From an uncultured Pigmentiphaga sp. (GTDB lineage Bacteria; Pseudomonadota; Gammaproteobacteria; Burkholderiales; Burkholderiaceae_B), in assembly GCA_937891425.1 (NCBI GenBank), contig CALAGD010000081.1, positions 1 to 13,303 of the forward strand: 13,303 bases of DNA. The letters are read 5' to 3'. This document shows positions 6,374 to 13,250 of the stretch, piece after piece. The notes beneath the pieces were generated by a model. The model saw only the letters and a program-made list of their open reading frames with translations, was not told where the DNA came from and ran no database searches. The position numbers and the translations under genes were made by a program. Position 1 is the stretch's first letter; each line of letters begins with the position of its first letter.

Positions 6374-8256
6374 GTACCGTACAACTTCGAGACACTGGGG
6401 TGATCGACACTCCGCGCTATCGCGAAATTGCATTGGGCGGCTCGCTGGAAGCCACGTTCATCGACCGCCCGGATGGCTGCGTTCTGGTGAAATCCACCGA
6501 GCCGCTTCAGGTCTATCCCGACCGCATCACCGACCGCCTGATCCAGGGCGCGCAGAACCATGGCGAGCGCATCCTGGTGGCGCGCCGCGGGCCCGATGGC
6601 CGGTGGCGCGAAATTACCTGGGCGGAAACCCTGCATTACGCCCGCAACATCGCGCAGGCGCTCATCAACCGCGGGCTCAGTCCCGAGCGCCCGGTGGTCA
6701 TCATTTCGGGCAACGATCTCGAACATTTCCTGCTCGCCATGGGAGCGCTGATGGCGGGCGTGCCGTTCGCGCCCATCTCGCCATCGTATTCCCTGCTCTC
6801 GCGCGACTACGGCAAGCTGCGTCACGTCATTGAAACGCTCACGCCGGGGCTGGTTTTTGCCAGCAGCGAGCGCGATTACGCCAGCGCCATCAGAGCCGTG
6901 GTGCCTGCCGGCACCGAGGTCGTCGTGCATGAGGGCGACGGCAGCGTCGTGGGCCGTCCGGTCACGCCGTATCGCAGCCTGCTTGAAACCGACGCCACCG
7001 CCGACGTCGATCGTGCGCACGCCGCCATTGGCCCCGACACCATCGCCAAGTTCCTGTTCACGTCGGGGTCTACCAAGCTGCCCAAGCCGGTCATCAACAC
7101 CCAGCGCATGCTCTGCAGCAACCAGCAGATGATCCTGCAGTGCATGCCATTCATCGGCGAGACGCCCCCCGTGCTGGTCGACTGGCTGCCCTGGAACCAC
7201 ACCTTCGGCGGCAACCACAACATCGGCATCGTTCTCTACAACGGTGGCACGCTGTACATCGACGATGGCCTGCCCACGCCCCAGGGTATCGAGGCCACCT
7301 TGCGCAATCTGCGCGAAATCGCGCCTACGGTGTACTTCAACGTGCCCAAGGGGTTCGAGGAAATCGTCAGCGCCATGGAAACCGACTCGACGCTGGCGAA
7401 CAAGCTGTTCTCGCGCGTGAAGGCGTTCTTCTTCGCCGGCGCTGGCCTGTCGCCGCAAGTATGGGACCGCCTCGACCAGGCCGCCGAGCGGTACTGCGGC
7501 GAGCGCATCCGCATGCTCACTGGCCTGGGCATGACGGAAACCGCACCGTTCGCACTGTGCGCCAATGGCGCCCGGGTGCACTCCGGTGTGCTGGGCCTGC
7601 CCGCGCCGGGGCTGGAAGTGAAGATTACACCCGTAGACGGCAAGCTCGAAGTGCGCTACCGTGGCCCCAGCGTCACGCCGGGCTACTGGCGCGCGCCCGA
7701 GCAGACGGCGGAAGCCTTCGATGAGGAGGGGTTCTTCCGGTCCGGCGACGCGGTGCAGTACATCGACCCGAACGATCGCCGCCTGGGCTTTCGCTTCGAT
7801 GGCCGTATTGCCGAAGACTTCAAGCTGGCTACCGGCACGTTCGTCTCGGTGGGCCCCCTGCGCGCGCGCATCCTGGCATCCGCGGGCGACTGGCTGCAGG
7901 ACGTGGTCATTACCGGCCTGAACCGCAACGAAGTGGGGGCGCTGTTCTTCCCGCGCGTGGAAGTATGCCGCGAAATCGCCGGCCTGGGCCCGGATGCCGA
8001 CATTCCCACCATCGTGCGCCATCCCAGGGTGCAAGAGCTGTTCCAGGACCTGGTCGACCGCATGTGGCGCGCCGGAACCGGCAGCGCATCGCGCATTGCG
8101 CGCGCCCTGGTGCTGGAGACACCGCCCTCGATCGACCTGGGTGAAATTACCGACAAGGGCTCCATCAACCAGCGCGCCGTGCTGACGCACCGGGCCGCCT
8201 TGGTCGATGCCATGTACGAAGGCACCCGCGACGATATTCTGCTGCCGCGCAAGTGA
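6370..8256 (+). CDS. Feruloyl-CoA synthase-type acyl-CoA ligase
   Basis: A 628-residue ANL-superfamily ligase that activates an aromatic propenoate (ferulate, p-coumarate, caffeate or similar) to its CoA thioester using ATP. The sequence follows the Pseudomonas-type feruloyl-CoA synthase, including VINTQRMLCSNQQM (241-254), VDWLPWNHTFGGNHNIG (270-286) and APTVYFNVPKGFE (318-330). ANL motifs are TSGSTKLPKPV (231-241, A3), GLGMTETAP (385-393, A5), RSGD (457-460, A7), FDGRIAEDFKLATGT (476-490, A8) and DKGSINQRAVL with the likely catalytic K596 (A10). The A3 loop is unusual: consensus has Gly after TSGST and after the Lys (TSGSTGxPKG), whereas here these are Lys236 and Pro240. The start overlaps the crotonase stop by 4 bases. 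The family call is secure; the preferred hydroxycinnamate is not determined. Confidence 0.93.
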   Translation: MSTVQLRDTGVIDTPRYREIALGGSLEATFIDRPDGCVLVKSTEPLQVYPDRITDRLIQGAQNHGERILVARRGPDGRWREITWAETLHYARNIAQALINRGLSPERPVVIISGNDLEHFLLAMGALMAGVPFAPISPSYSLLSRDYGKLRHVIETLTPGLVFASSERDYASAIRAVVPAGTEVVVHEGDGSVVGRPVTPYRSLLETDATADVDRAHAAIGPDTIAKFLFTSGSTKLPKPVINTQRMLCSNQQMILQCMPFIGETPPVLVDWLPWNHTFGGNHNIGIVLYNGGTLYIDDGLPTPQGIEATLRNLREIAPTVYFNVPKGFEEIVSAMETDSTLANKLFSRVKAFFFAGAGLSPQVWDRLDQAAERYCGERIRMLTGLGMTETAPFALCANGARVHSGVLGLPAPGLEVKITPVDGKLEVRYRGPSVTPGYWRAPEQTAEAFDEEGFFRSGDAVQYIDPNDRRLGFRFDGRIAEDFKLATGTFVSVGPLRARILASAGDWLQDVVITGLNRNEVGALFFPRVEVCREIAGLGPDADIPTIVRHPRVQELFQDLVDRMWRAGTGSASRIARALVLETPPSIDLGEITDKGSINQRAVLTHRAALVDAMYEGTRDDILLPRK

Positions 8257-8282
8257 ACCGCGTGGCTCTGGAGACTGAATAC

Positions 8283-9527
8283 ATGAAACCCGTTCGTTAT
8301 TCCGCCACCTTCGACGACATCTGGATCGTCGACGGTGCGCGGACCCCGTTCGTCGATTACTGCGGCGCGTTCGCCGAGCTGACGCCCACCGACATGGGCA
8401 TCAAGGCTGCGCGTGCCGCGCTGGAACGCGCTGGTTACGCACCCACCGAAGTGGGGTCGGTCATTACCGCGTCGATGGCCCCGGGCGAGTTCTACGCCTA
8501 CATGCTGCCGCGCCACATCGGCCTGTACGCGGGCGTGCCCATCGAGGTGCCGGCGTGCAACGTGCAGCGCATCTGCGGCAGCGGCTTCGAGATCATCCGT
8601 CAGGCAGGTGACGACATCACGCGCGGCTATGCCGATGTGGTGCTGGCCGTGGGTACCGAGTCCATGACCCGCAATCCCATTGCTGCGTTCACGCACCGCA
8701 CCGGCTTCAAGCTGGGGGCTCCGGTCGAGTTCAAGGATTTCCTCTGGGAGGCTCTGGACGATCCGGCGGCTTCGGTCTCGATGATCCAGACCGCTGAAAA
8801 TCTGGCCAAGCGGTACGGCATTACCCGGGAAAGGGTCGACGAGTTCGCCGCGCTTTCGTTTGCCCGTGCGCTTGATGCCCAGCAGGCTGGCCGCCTGGCC
8901 GAAGAGATCGTGCCGGTAGTGAACGAGACGTTCGAACTTGAGGGCTACAACCCACGCGCGATTCGCCTGCCGCGCAAGGTCGAGCGTGTGGATACCGATA
9001 CCCACCCGCGCCCATCACCCGTAGAGGTGCTGGCGAAGCTGAAACCGGTGTATCCGGGTGGCGTGCAGACCGCCGGCAACAGCTCGGCGCTGGTGGATGG
9101 CGCCGCGGCGGCGGTGCTGGCATCCGGCGCCGTCCTGGGAGACCGCAAACCGCTGGCGCGCCTCGTGGCCGCGGCCGCGGCCGGGGTGCCGCCCGAAATC
9201 ATGGGTATTGGCCCTGCACCCGCCATTCGTGAGGTGCTCAATCGTGCCGGGCTGTCGCTGGACGACATCGCGCTGTTCGAAATCAATGAAGCGCAGGGGG
9301 CCCAGATTCTGGCGGTGGAAAAAGAGCTTGAGCTCGATCGCAACAAGCTGAACGTGAACGGTGGAGCCATTGCGCTGGGCCACCCGCTGGCCGCCACGGG
9401 CATGCGGCTGACGCTGTCGGTGGCGCGCGAACTGCGCCGCCGCGGCCAGCGCTATGCAGTGGCTTCGGCGTGCATCGGTGGCGGGCAGGGCATGGCGCTG
9501 CTCATCGAAAACCCGGATGCAGCCTGA
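8283..9527 (+). CDS. Thiolase (acetyl-CoA acyltransferase) of the aromatic cluster
   Basis: A 414-residue thiolase-superfamily enzyme, expected to cleave a 3-oxo-acyl-CoA with CoA into acetyl-CoA and a CoA thioester two carbons shorter. Here that would convert the aromatic 3-oxopropanoyl-CoA to a benzoyl-type CoA. Catalytic residues are C98 (RICGSG), H367 (GGAIALGHPLAATG), C397 (SACIGGGQG) and N335 in NEAQGAQ, the variant of the usual NEAFA motif. The start at ATG 8283 is chosen because GGAG lies 9 bases upstream. An in-frame GTG at 8253 would overlap the ligase stop (GTGA) and add ten residues. The gap to the ligase is 26 bases. No 3-hydroxyacyl-CoA dehydrogenase, which should act just before this enzyme, is encoded alongside. 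Confidence 0.93.
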   Translation: MKPVRYSATFDDIWIVDGARTPFVDYCGAFAELTPTDMGIKAARAALERAGYAPTEVGSVITASMAPGEFYAYMLPRHIGLYAGVPIEVPACNVQRICGSGFEIIRQAGDDITRGYADVVLAVGTESMTRNPIAAFTHRTGFKLGAPVEFKDFLWEALDDPAASVSMIQTAENLAKRYGITRERVDEFAALSFARALDAQQAGRLAEEIVPVVNETFELEGYNPRAIRLPRKVERVDTDTHPRPSPVEVLAKLKPVYPGGVQTAGNSSALVDGAAAAVLASGAVLGDRKPLARLVAAAAAGVPPEIMGIGPAPAIREVLNRAGLSLDDIALFEINEAQGAQILAVEKELELDRNKLNVNGGAIALGHPLAATGMRLTLSVARELRRRGQRYAVASACIGGGQGMALLIENPDAA

Positions 9528-9538
9528 CCGCTGAGCGG

Positions 9539-9562
9539 GCCGGGCTGTGCATGCGGCCCGGC
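9539..9562 (+). repeat. GC-rich hairpin after the thiolase gene
   Basis: GCCGGGC (9539-9545) pairs with GCCCGGC (9556-9562) around a 10-base loop that can add further wobble pairs. It starts 11 bases past the thiolase stop. There is no T-run, so it is not a typical intrinsic terminator. It could stabilise the upstream mRNA or reduce read-through into the thioesterase gene. Confidence 0.55.
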
Positions 9563-9608
9563 AGCACTCGGGGTGGAGACTGAGCCGCGAGCTCGGTTAT
9601 GATGCCCT

Positions 9609-9625
9609 ATTGTGCAGTGCGCAAT
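9609..9625. promoter_or_regulatory. Dyad and possible internal promoter before the thioesterase gene
   Basis: ATTGTGC-AGT-GCGCAAT is a 7+3+7 dyad with one mismatch. It overlaps a larger stem, CAGTGCGC (9615-9622) with GCGCACTG (9638-9645). A TATGAT hexamer lies just upstream (about 9599-9604), and a start site would fall inside the dyad. The 152-base gap here is far larger than elsewhere in the cluster, so an internal promoter with its own operator or a leader hairpin is plausible but not proven. No good -35 is visible. Confidence 0.4.
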
Positions 9626-9679
9626 GGCGTATGCCGCGCGCACTGTGCGCCAGCGTAACTCTCACTCGTACAGCGCTTT

Positions 9680-10093
9680 ATGTCCAAGACCGTCATCTAC
9701 ACCGTCAACATCCAGTTTGGCGATTGCGACCCTGCCGGCATCGTATTCTTCCCGAATTTCCTGCGCTGGATGGACGCTTCGTCGTTGAACTTCTTCCGTA
9801 CCTGCGGGCTGCCTCCGTGGCGCGAACTGGAACAGACCCGCGGCATCATCGGTACGCCCGTGCTCGAAATCAACACGCGCTTCATGAAGAGCGCCACTTA
9901 CGGCGAAACCATCGAAGTGCATACCAGCATCGAGGAATGGCGCGCGAAGACTTTCACGCATCGGCACGTGGTGCGCCGTGGAGACGAAGTGTTGTGCGAG
10001 GGCACAGAAGTGCGCACCTTCCTTACCCGCGACGAAACCGGGCGCCTGCGCGCGATGCCCATTCCTGAAGACATCCGGGCTGCCTGCAGCTAG
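9680..10093 (+). CDS. 4-hydroxybenzoyl-CoA thioesterase family protein (hotdog fold)
   Basis: A 137-residue hotdog-fold thioesterase that would hydrolyse an aromatic acyl-CoA to the free acid and CoA. The N-terminal FGDCDPAGIVFFPNFLRWMD (13-32) closely follows the well-studied Pseudomonas sp. CBS3 4-hydroxybenzoyl-CoA thioesterase as I recall it, and Asp17, the catalytic carboxylate of that enzyme, is at the same position. CGLPPW (residues 42-47), RGIIGTP and RLRAMPIP also match that protein. In this cluster it would release 4-hydroxybenzoate or vanillate after the thiolase step, completing a CoA-dependent chain-shortening route. There is no clear ribosome binding site before ATG 9680. The stop is 8 bases before marR. 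Substrate choice is inferred. Confidence 0.92.
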   Translation: MSKTVIYTVNIQFGDCDPAGIVFFPNFLRWMDASSLNFFRTCGLPPWRELEQTRGIIGTPVLEINTRFMKSATYGETIEVHTSIEEWRAKTFTHRHVVRRGDEVLCEGTEVRTFLTRDETGRLRAMPIPEDIRAACS

Positions 10094-10101
10094 AGTGCCT
10101 T

Positions 10102-10602
10102 ATGACTGATACTCAAGCCGAAGGTCGCGAGCTGGATCTTTCGTGCCTGGATCACCTTCTCGGGTTCAAGACATCGCTGGCAGACGCGCGCCTGCGCCGC
10201 GCGTTTCACCATCGCATGAAGCCTCTCAAGCTTCGGCCGGTGGATTTCACCATCCTGCTGGTGCTGGCGAACAACGAGGCTGTCAGTCAGAAGCTGTTGT
10301 GCCAGGCGCTGGACATTTCCGCGCCGGGTCTCGCCGTCATACTCGATCGCCTGCAGGAGCGTGCGCTGCTGGTGCGCGAGCGCAACGAGCTCGACAAGCG
10401 CGAACACCGGCTGCTGCTGACCGACGCGGGCCTTGCCCTGGCGCGCAAGGCCGAGAAGCTGTCGCAGGGCGTTGAAGCCGACGTGCTCGACTCCCTGACG
10501 CCGGATGAAGTCGATACTCTGGCTTACCTGTTGAACAAGCTGCTGTATGGCGCCGAACGCGTGTCGCGCCGTGCGCAAGCGGCGGCGGTGTCTGCCTCGT
10601 AG
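10102..10602 (+). CDS. MarR-family transcriptional regulator of the aromatic cluster
   Basis: A 166-residue winged helix-turn-helix regulator. The recognition region is SQKLLCQALDISAPGLAVILDRLQERALLVRE (about 62-93), followed by the wing with the typical DKREHRLLLTDAG (about 98-110). Helices at each end would form the dimer interface. MarR proteins beside hydroxycinnamate genes (HcaR, FerR/FerC, CouR) are repressors relieved by the aromatic acyl-CoA intermediate, so the same logic is inferred here, with the 17-bp palindrome at 5533-5549 as operator. It starts 8 bases after the thioesterase stop and is the last gene of the plus-strand cluster, converging on the monooxygenase gene. Confidence 0.92.
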   Translation: MTDTQAEGRELDLSCLDHLLGFKTSLADARLRRAFHHRMKPLKLRPVDFTILLVLANNEAVSQKLLCQALDISAPGLAVILDRLQERALLVRERNELDKREHRLLLTDAGLALARKAEKLSQGVEADVLDSLTPDEVDTLAYLLNKLLYGAERVSRRAQAAAVSAS

Positions 10603-10819
10603 CGCCTGTGGCGGGCGCCCGGCACGGACGTTCGCGTGCGATGCGCGCCGCGTTGCACGCGGTACGCGCGCTGCATGACACGGAAACAGGGCCGCCGCGC
10701 GCGGCGGGCGTGCACCCACCGTGGCAGCATTCATGAGGGCCGGCGTGGGCAAGGGTCGGGCGGCCCGCCCACTGCCGCGAGGACCACTTCATGTGGTGCC
10801 GGTGCCAGCCGCCCCCTCC
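10603..10819. other. Convergent intergenic region with GC-rich inverted repeats
   Basis: The marR and monooxygenase genes end facing each other here. The stretch holds a 16-bp perfect palindrome (CCGCCGCGCGCGGCGG, 10692-10707), a GGGCGG-C-CCGCCC dyad (10758-10770) and a hairpin ACCAC-N5-GTGGT (10783-10797). None has a T-run, so no standard intrinsic terminator is seen; termination could be Rho-dependent. No gene is recognised. Confidence 0.5.
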
Positions 10820-12010
10820 TCAGACCTCCACCGCATCCACATCGTAGGTGAACAGCCACTCGTACCGCTCCTTGATGCGATCGGGCTGCCATTCGCGATC
10901 GACGTACTCGGTAGCACCCTCGGCGCTGGCCAGCGCGCGATTGTGAAAACGGTCGGCATTCGCGTTCGAACCCATCACGACGCGCCGCGTGCGGTCTTTG
11001 CGTGCTGCCTCGTAGCGGCGCAGGGCATCGGTCGGGTCGCTGGTGACGCTTGCGAGCGCACGGGCCAGGATGTAGCCGTCTTCCACCGCCATGGCTGCCC
11101 CCTGTGCCAGGAAAGGCAGGGTAGGGTGGGCCGCGTCGCCCAGCAGGGTAACCGGGCCCTTGCCCCACTGCTCCAGAGGGTCGCGGACCATCAGTGCCCA
11201 TTTGTAGGGAACTTTTACGGCGCGGATCAACGTCTGGACGTCTTCGTGCCAGCCCACGAAGTCGGCTAGGCATTCCTCGGTGGTGCCCTGCTGCGACCAC
11301 GATTCCAGCTGCCAGTCTGAACGCTCGACCGCGGTGACGAAGTTCATGAGCCGGTTGGCACGCAGTGGATAGTGGATGACATGGGCGCCCGGCCCCACCC
11401 AGTTCACGCCCAGGGGGCGGCGCAGCCGTTCGGGAAGGGCGTCCATGTCGATGACGCCGCGCCAGCACATCAGACCCGAAAACCGGGGTTTGTCGGTACC
11501 GAACAGCTGCTCGCGTACCACGGAGTGTACGCCGTCGGCGCCCACCAGGACGTCGCCCTCGAAACTGCGCCCATCGGCCGTGCGGGCGACCACCGTATCG
11601 CCCCATTGCTCGAACCCGACCAGCCGCGCCCCCAGGGTGATGGCCTGAGGGTCGGCCTGCAATACGGCATTCGTCAGGATGGAGTGGAGGTCGGCCCGGT
11701 GCATGGTGAAGTAGGGGTAGCCGTACAGCTCGCGTGCAACCGTGCCCAGGTCGAAGAGTGTCCAGCTTTGTCCGGTGTTCCAGAGGCGGATGATCTTGCC
11801 CTCGGGTTCGGCTGCGACTTTCAGCATCTCGGATTCGAGCCCGAGGTTGTACAGTACGTGGTTGCAATTGGGGCTGAGCTGGATGCCGGCCCCCACTTCG
11901 CGCAGCACATCGGCCTGCTCCAGGATGCGCACCTGGATGCCCCTTCTGATCAATGCCAGGCCGGCAGTGAGGCCGCCCAGCCCGGCACCTGCAATGATGA
12001 CTCGCAACAT
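10820..12010 (-). CDS. FAD-dependent aromatic monooxygenase (salicylate hydroxylase-like, group A)
   Basis: A 396-residue flavoprotein of the class A aromatic hydroxylases, which use NAD(P)H and O2 to hydroxylate an aromatic acid. The Rossmann motif GAGLGGLTAG (8-17) binds the FAD ADP moiety, a DG motif lies in LVGADGVHSVVRE, and the GD motif is LLGDAAHPTLPFLAQGAAMAVEDG. These three together define the family that includes salicylate 1-, 3-hydroxybenzoate 6- and 6-hydroxynicotinate 3-monooxygenases; the substrate cannot be chosen from sequence. ATG 12008-12010 is chosen as start because it begins at the Rossmann strand and lies one base after the Bug stop (TGAC-ATG). No clear ribosome binding site precedes it, so translation is probably coupled. 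The second Bug receptor upstream likely imports its substrate. Confidence 0.92.
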   Translation of the reverse strand: MLRVIIAGAGLGGLTAGLALIRRGIQVRILEQADVLREVGAGIQLSPNCNHVLYNLGLESEMLKVAAEPEGKIIRLWNTGQSWTLFDLGTVARELYGYPYFTMHRADLHSILTNAVLQADPQAITLGARLVGFEQWGDTVVARTADGRSFEGDVLVGADGVHSVVREQLFGTDKPRFSGLMCWRGVIDMDALPERLRRPLGVNWVGPGAHVIHYPLRANRLMNFVTAVERSDWQLESWSQQGTTEECLADFVGWHEDVQTLIRAVKVPYKWALMVRDPLEQWGKGPVTLLGDAAHPTLPFLAQGAAMAVEDGYILARALASVTSDPTDALRRYEAARKDRTRRVVMGSNANADRFHNRALASAEGATEYVDREWQPDRIKERYEWLFTYDVDAVEV

Positions 12011-12011
12011 G

Positions 12012-13013
12012 TCAGTTGATCTGCGGTTTGGTTTTCCGGATGAGGGCGCCCCATTTGTCGACTTCGCCTTTGAGGAAGGCGGCAAACTCGTCGGTGGTGG
12101 TGGGCATGACGGTGAGTCCGGCGGCCTGCATTTGTGCCTGCAGTTCAGGGTCGGCCTGCGCTTCGCGCAGCGCCGCGTTGAGTTTCTCGACTACGGTGCG
12201 TGGCGTACCCGCAGGCGCGACGACGCCCAGCCAGGAATACACTTCAAAGTCGTTCCCGTACAGCTCTTTGACGGTGGGCACCTGGGGCAGGGCCTCGAAG
12301 CGCTCGCCCCCGGTGGTGGCCAGTACCTTCAGCGTGCCGGCCTGCAGGTGCGAGGCAATGGGTGCGATGGTTTCAAGCGTGAGCTGGACACGTCCGCCCA
12401 GCAGGTCGGCCAGCGCGGGGGCGCCGCCCTTGTAAGGCACGTGCAGCATGTTGAAGCCGGCCACTTCCTTCAGCCACTCGCCCGCAAGGTGGTTGATGGA
12501 TCCATTGCCCGCCGAACCATAGGCGACATCATGGTTTCTTGAGTAGGCCACGAAGTCTTTCAGGTCGTTTACGGGCAGGTCGCTACGCGTGGTCAGCAGG
12601 ATGGGCGCACGCCCTACCAGGCCAACCGGTTCGAACGATTTCAAGGTGTGGTATTCGAGGTTCGGGTAGAGTTCCGGCGCCACGCCCAGGCTGCTGGTGC
12701 TGCCCCACAACAGGGTGTAGCCATCTGCAGGTGCGCGCGCCACATGGGTGGATCCGACCGTCCCGCCAGCACCGGGGCGGTTTTCGACCACCACGGGCTG
12801 CCCCAGCACGCGCCCGAGGGTTTTGGCGACCAGCCGCGCACCAGTATCGGTGGGTCCGCCCGGCGGGAAGGGCACCACCAGGGTGAGCGGGCGCGAAGGA
12901 AAGTCGAGTGGGGTAGCCGCCGATTGGGCCGCGGCGGGAGTGGCCGTAGCAAGATGCAGAGTGGTGATGCACGCGGCAAGGCCTGCCAGCGTCTGCCGGA
13001 AACGTCCTCTCAT
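12012..13013 (-). CDS. Bug/TctC-family substrate-binding protein (second copy)
   Basis: A 333-residue periplasmic receptor of the same family as the one at 642-1646, but clearly divergent. A Sec signal peptide covers about residues 1-29, ending TPAAAQ. Family segments are VVPFPPGGPTDTGARLVA (about 46-63), ENRPGAGGTVGSTHVARAPADGYTLL (about 77-102), YGSAGNGSINHLAGEW and HVPYKGGAPALADLLGGRVQ. A GGAGG ribosome binding site about 7 bases upstream supports ATG 13011-13013. The stop is one base from the monooxygenase start, so the two are surely one transcript. The ligand is probably the aromatic acid that the monooxygenase attacks, but this is context only. Confidence 0.94.
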   Translation of the reverse strand: MRGRFRQTLAGLAACITTLHLATATPAAAQSAATPLDFPSRPLTLVVPFPPGGPTDTGARLVAKTLGRVLGQPVVVENRPGAGGTVGSTHVARAPADGYTLLWGSTSSLGVAPELYPNLEYHTLKSFEPVGLVGRAPILLTTRSDLPVNDLKDFVAYSRNHDVAYGSAGNGSINHLAGEWLKEVAGFNMLHVPYKGGAPALADLLGGRVQLTLETIAPIASHLQAGTLKVLATTGGERFEALPQVPTVKELYGNDFEVYSWLGVVAPAGTPRTVVEKLNAALREAQADPELQAQMQAAGLTVMPTTTDEFAAFLKGEVDKWGALIRKTKPQIN

Positions 13014-13068
13014 CTCCGTCCTCCATTGTTCTTGTCTGTTACGTGTTACGCGCGATGCGTACGGGAAT

Positions 13069-13097
13069 ACTATAGGAGAGTCCGGCGTGATCGAGAA
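13069..13097 (-). promoter_or_regulatory. Possible promoter of the Bug-monooxygenase operon
   Basis: On the minus strand, TATAGT (13069-13074) is a good -10 hexamer, with TTCTCG 17 bases upstream (13092-13097) as a poor -35. A start near 13062 would give a leader of about 50 nt. The weak -35 beside the palindrome at 13096-13115 would suit an activator-dependent promoter. Confidence 0.45.
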
Positions 13098-13115
13098 CTG
13101 TCAGTTTTGACAGTT
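13096..13115. promoter_or_regulatory. 8+4+8 palindrome upstream of the Bug-monooxygenase promoter
   Basis: AACTGTCA-GTTT-TGACAGTT is a perfect inverted repeat abutting the putative -35. The core TGTCA-N4-TGACA is typical of a dimer binding site. No regulator gene lies next to this operon inside the window; it may be just beyond the right edge or displaced by the insertion-sequence end there. Confidence 0.6.
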
Positions 13116-13147
13116 TCGCCCGTCCTGATGCAGCTGCGGCGAGGGGT

Positions 13148-13191
13148 AAAAAAACCCCGCCGGGGGCTGGAGTGAATCCAGCCGGGCGGGG
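13148..13191 (-). terminator. Intrinsic terminator reading leftward
   Basis: On the minus strand, CCCCGCC (13185-13191 complement) pairs with GGCGGGG (13155-13161 complement), enclosing an inner stem GGCTGGA/TCCAGCC (13165-13171 with 13177-13183, 5-base loop). A run of seven T (13148-13154 complement) follows. It ends transcription arriving from the right of the window, upstream of the Bug promoter, and insulates that operon. In the plus direction there is no T-run. Confidence 0.85.
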
Positions 13192-13250
13192 GGCGGGTAT
13201 TACCTGTATCGAGGAGTGGGCAGACCCGCTGCGCAGTGAAGGTGGAGGTT

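Noticed and set aside
6337..8190. 617-codon open frame on the minus strand opposite the ligase gene
   Set aside because: It mirrors a well-conserved ligase gene in GC-rich DNA, where antisense frames often stay open. Its translation has no recognisable family and many low-complexity His/Gly/Arg stretches, and no ribosome binding site was seen.
8253..8282. GTG start for the thiolase overlapping the ligase stop
   Set aside because: The ATG at 8283 has a well-spaced GGAG and gives a usual thiolase N-terminus; the GTG start lacks a clear ribosome binding site, though it cannot be excluded.
7683..9005. 440-codon minus-strand frame across the ligase-thiolase junction
   Set aside because: It spans two clear plus-strand genes and shows no family pattern; a codon-bias shadow.
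10731..11867. 378-codon minus-strand frame in another phase of the monooxygenase gene
   Set aside because: It overlaps the true monooxygenase frame, which holds all three flavin motifs; the alternative translation is Arg/Gly/Pro-rich noise.
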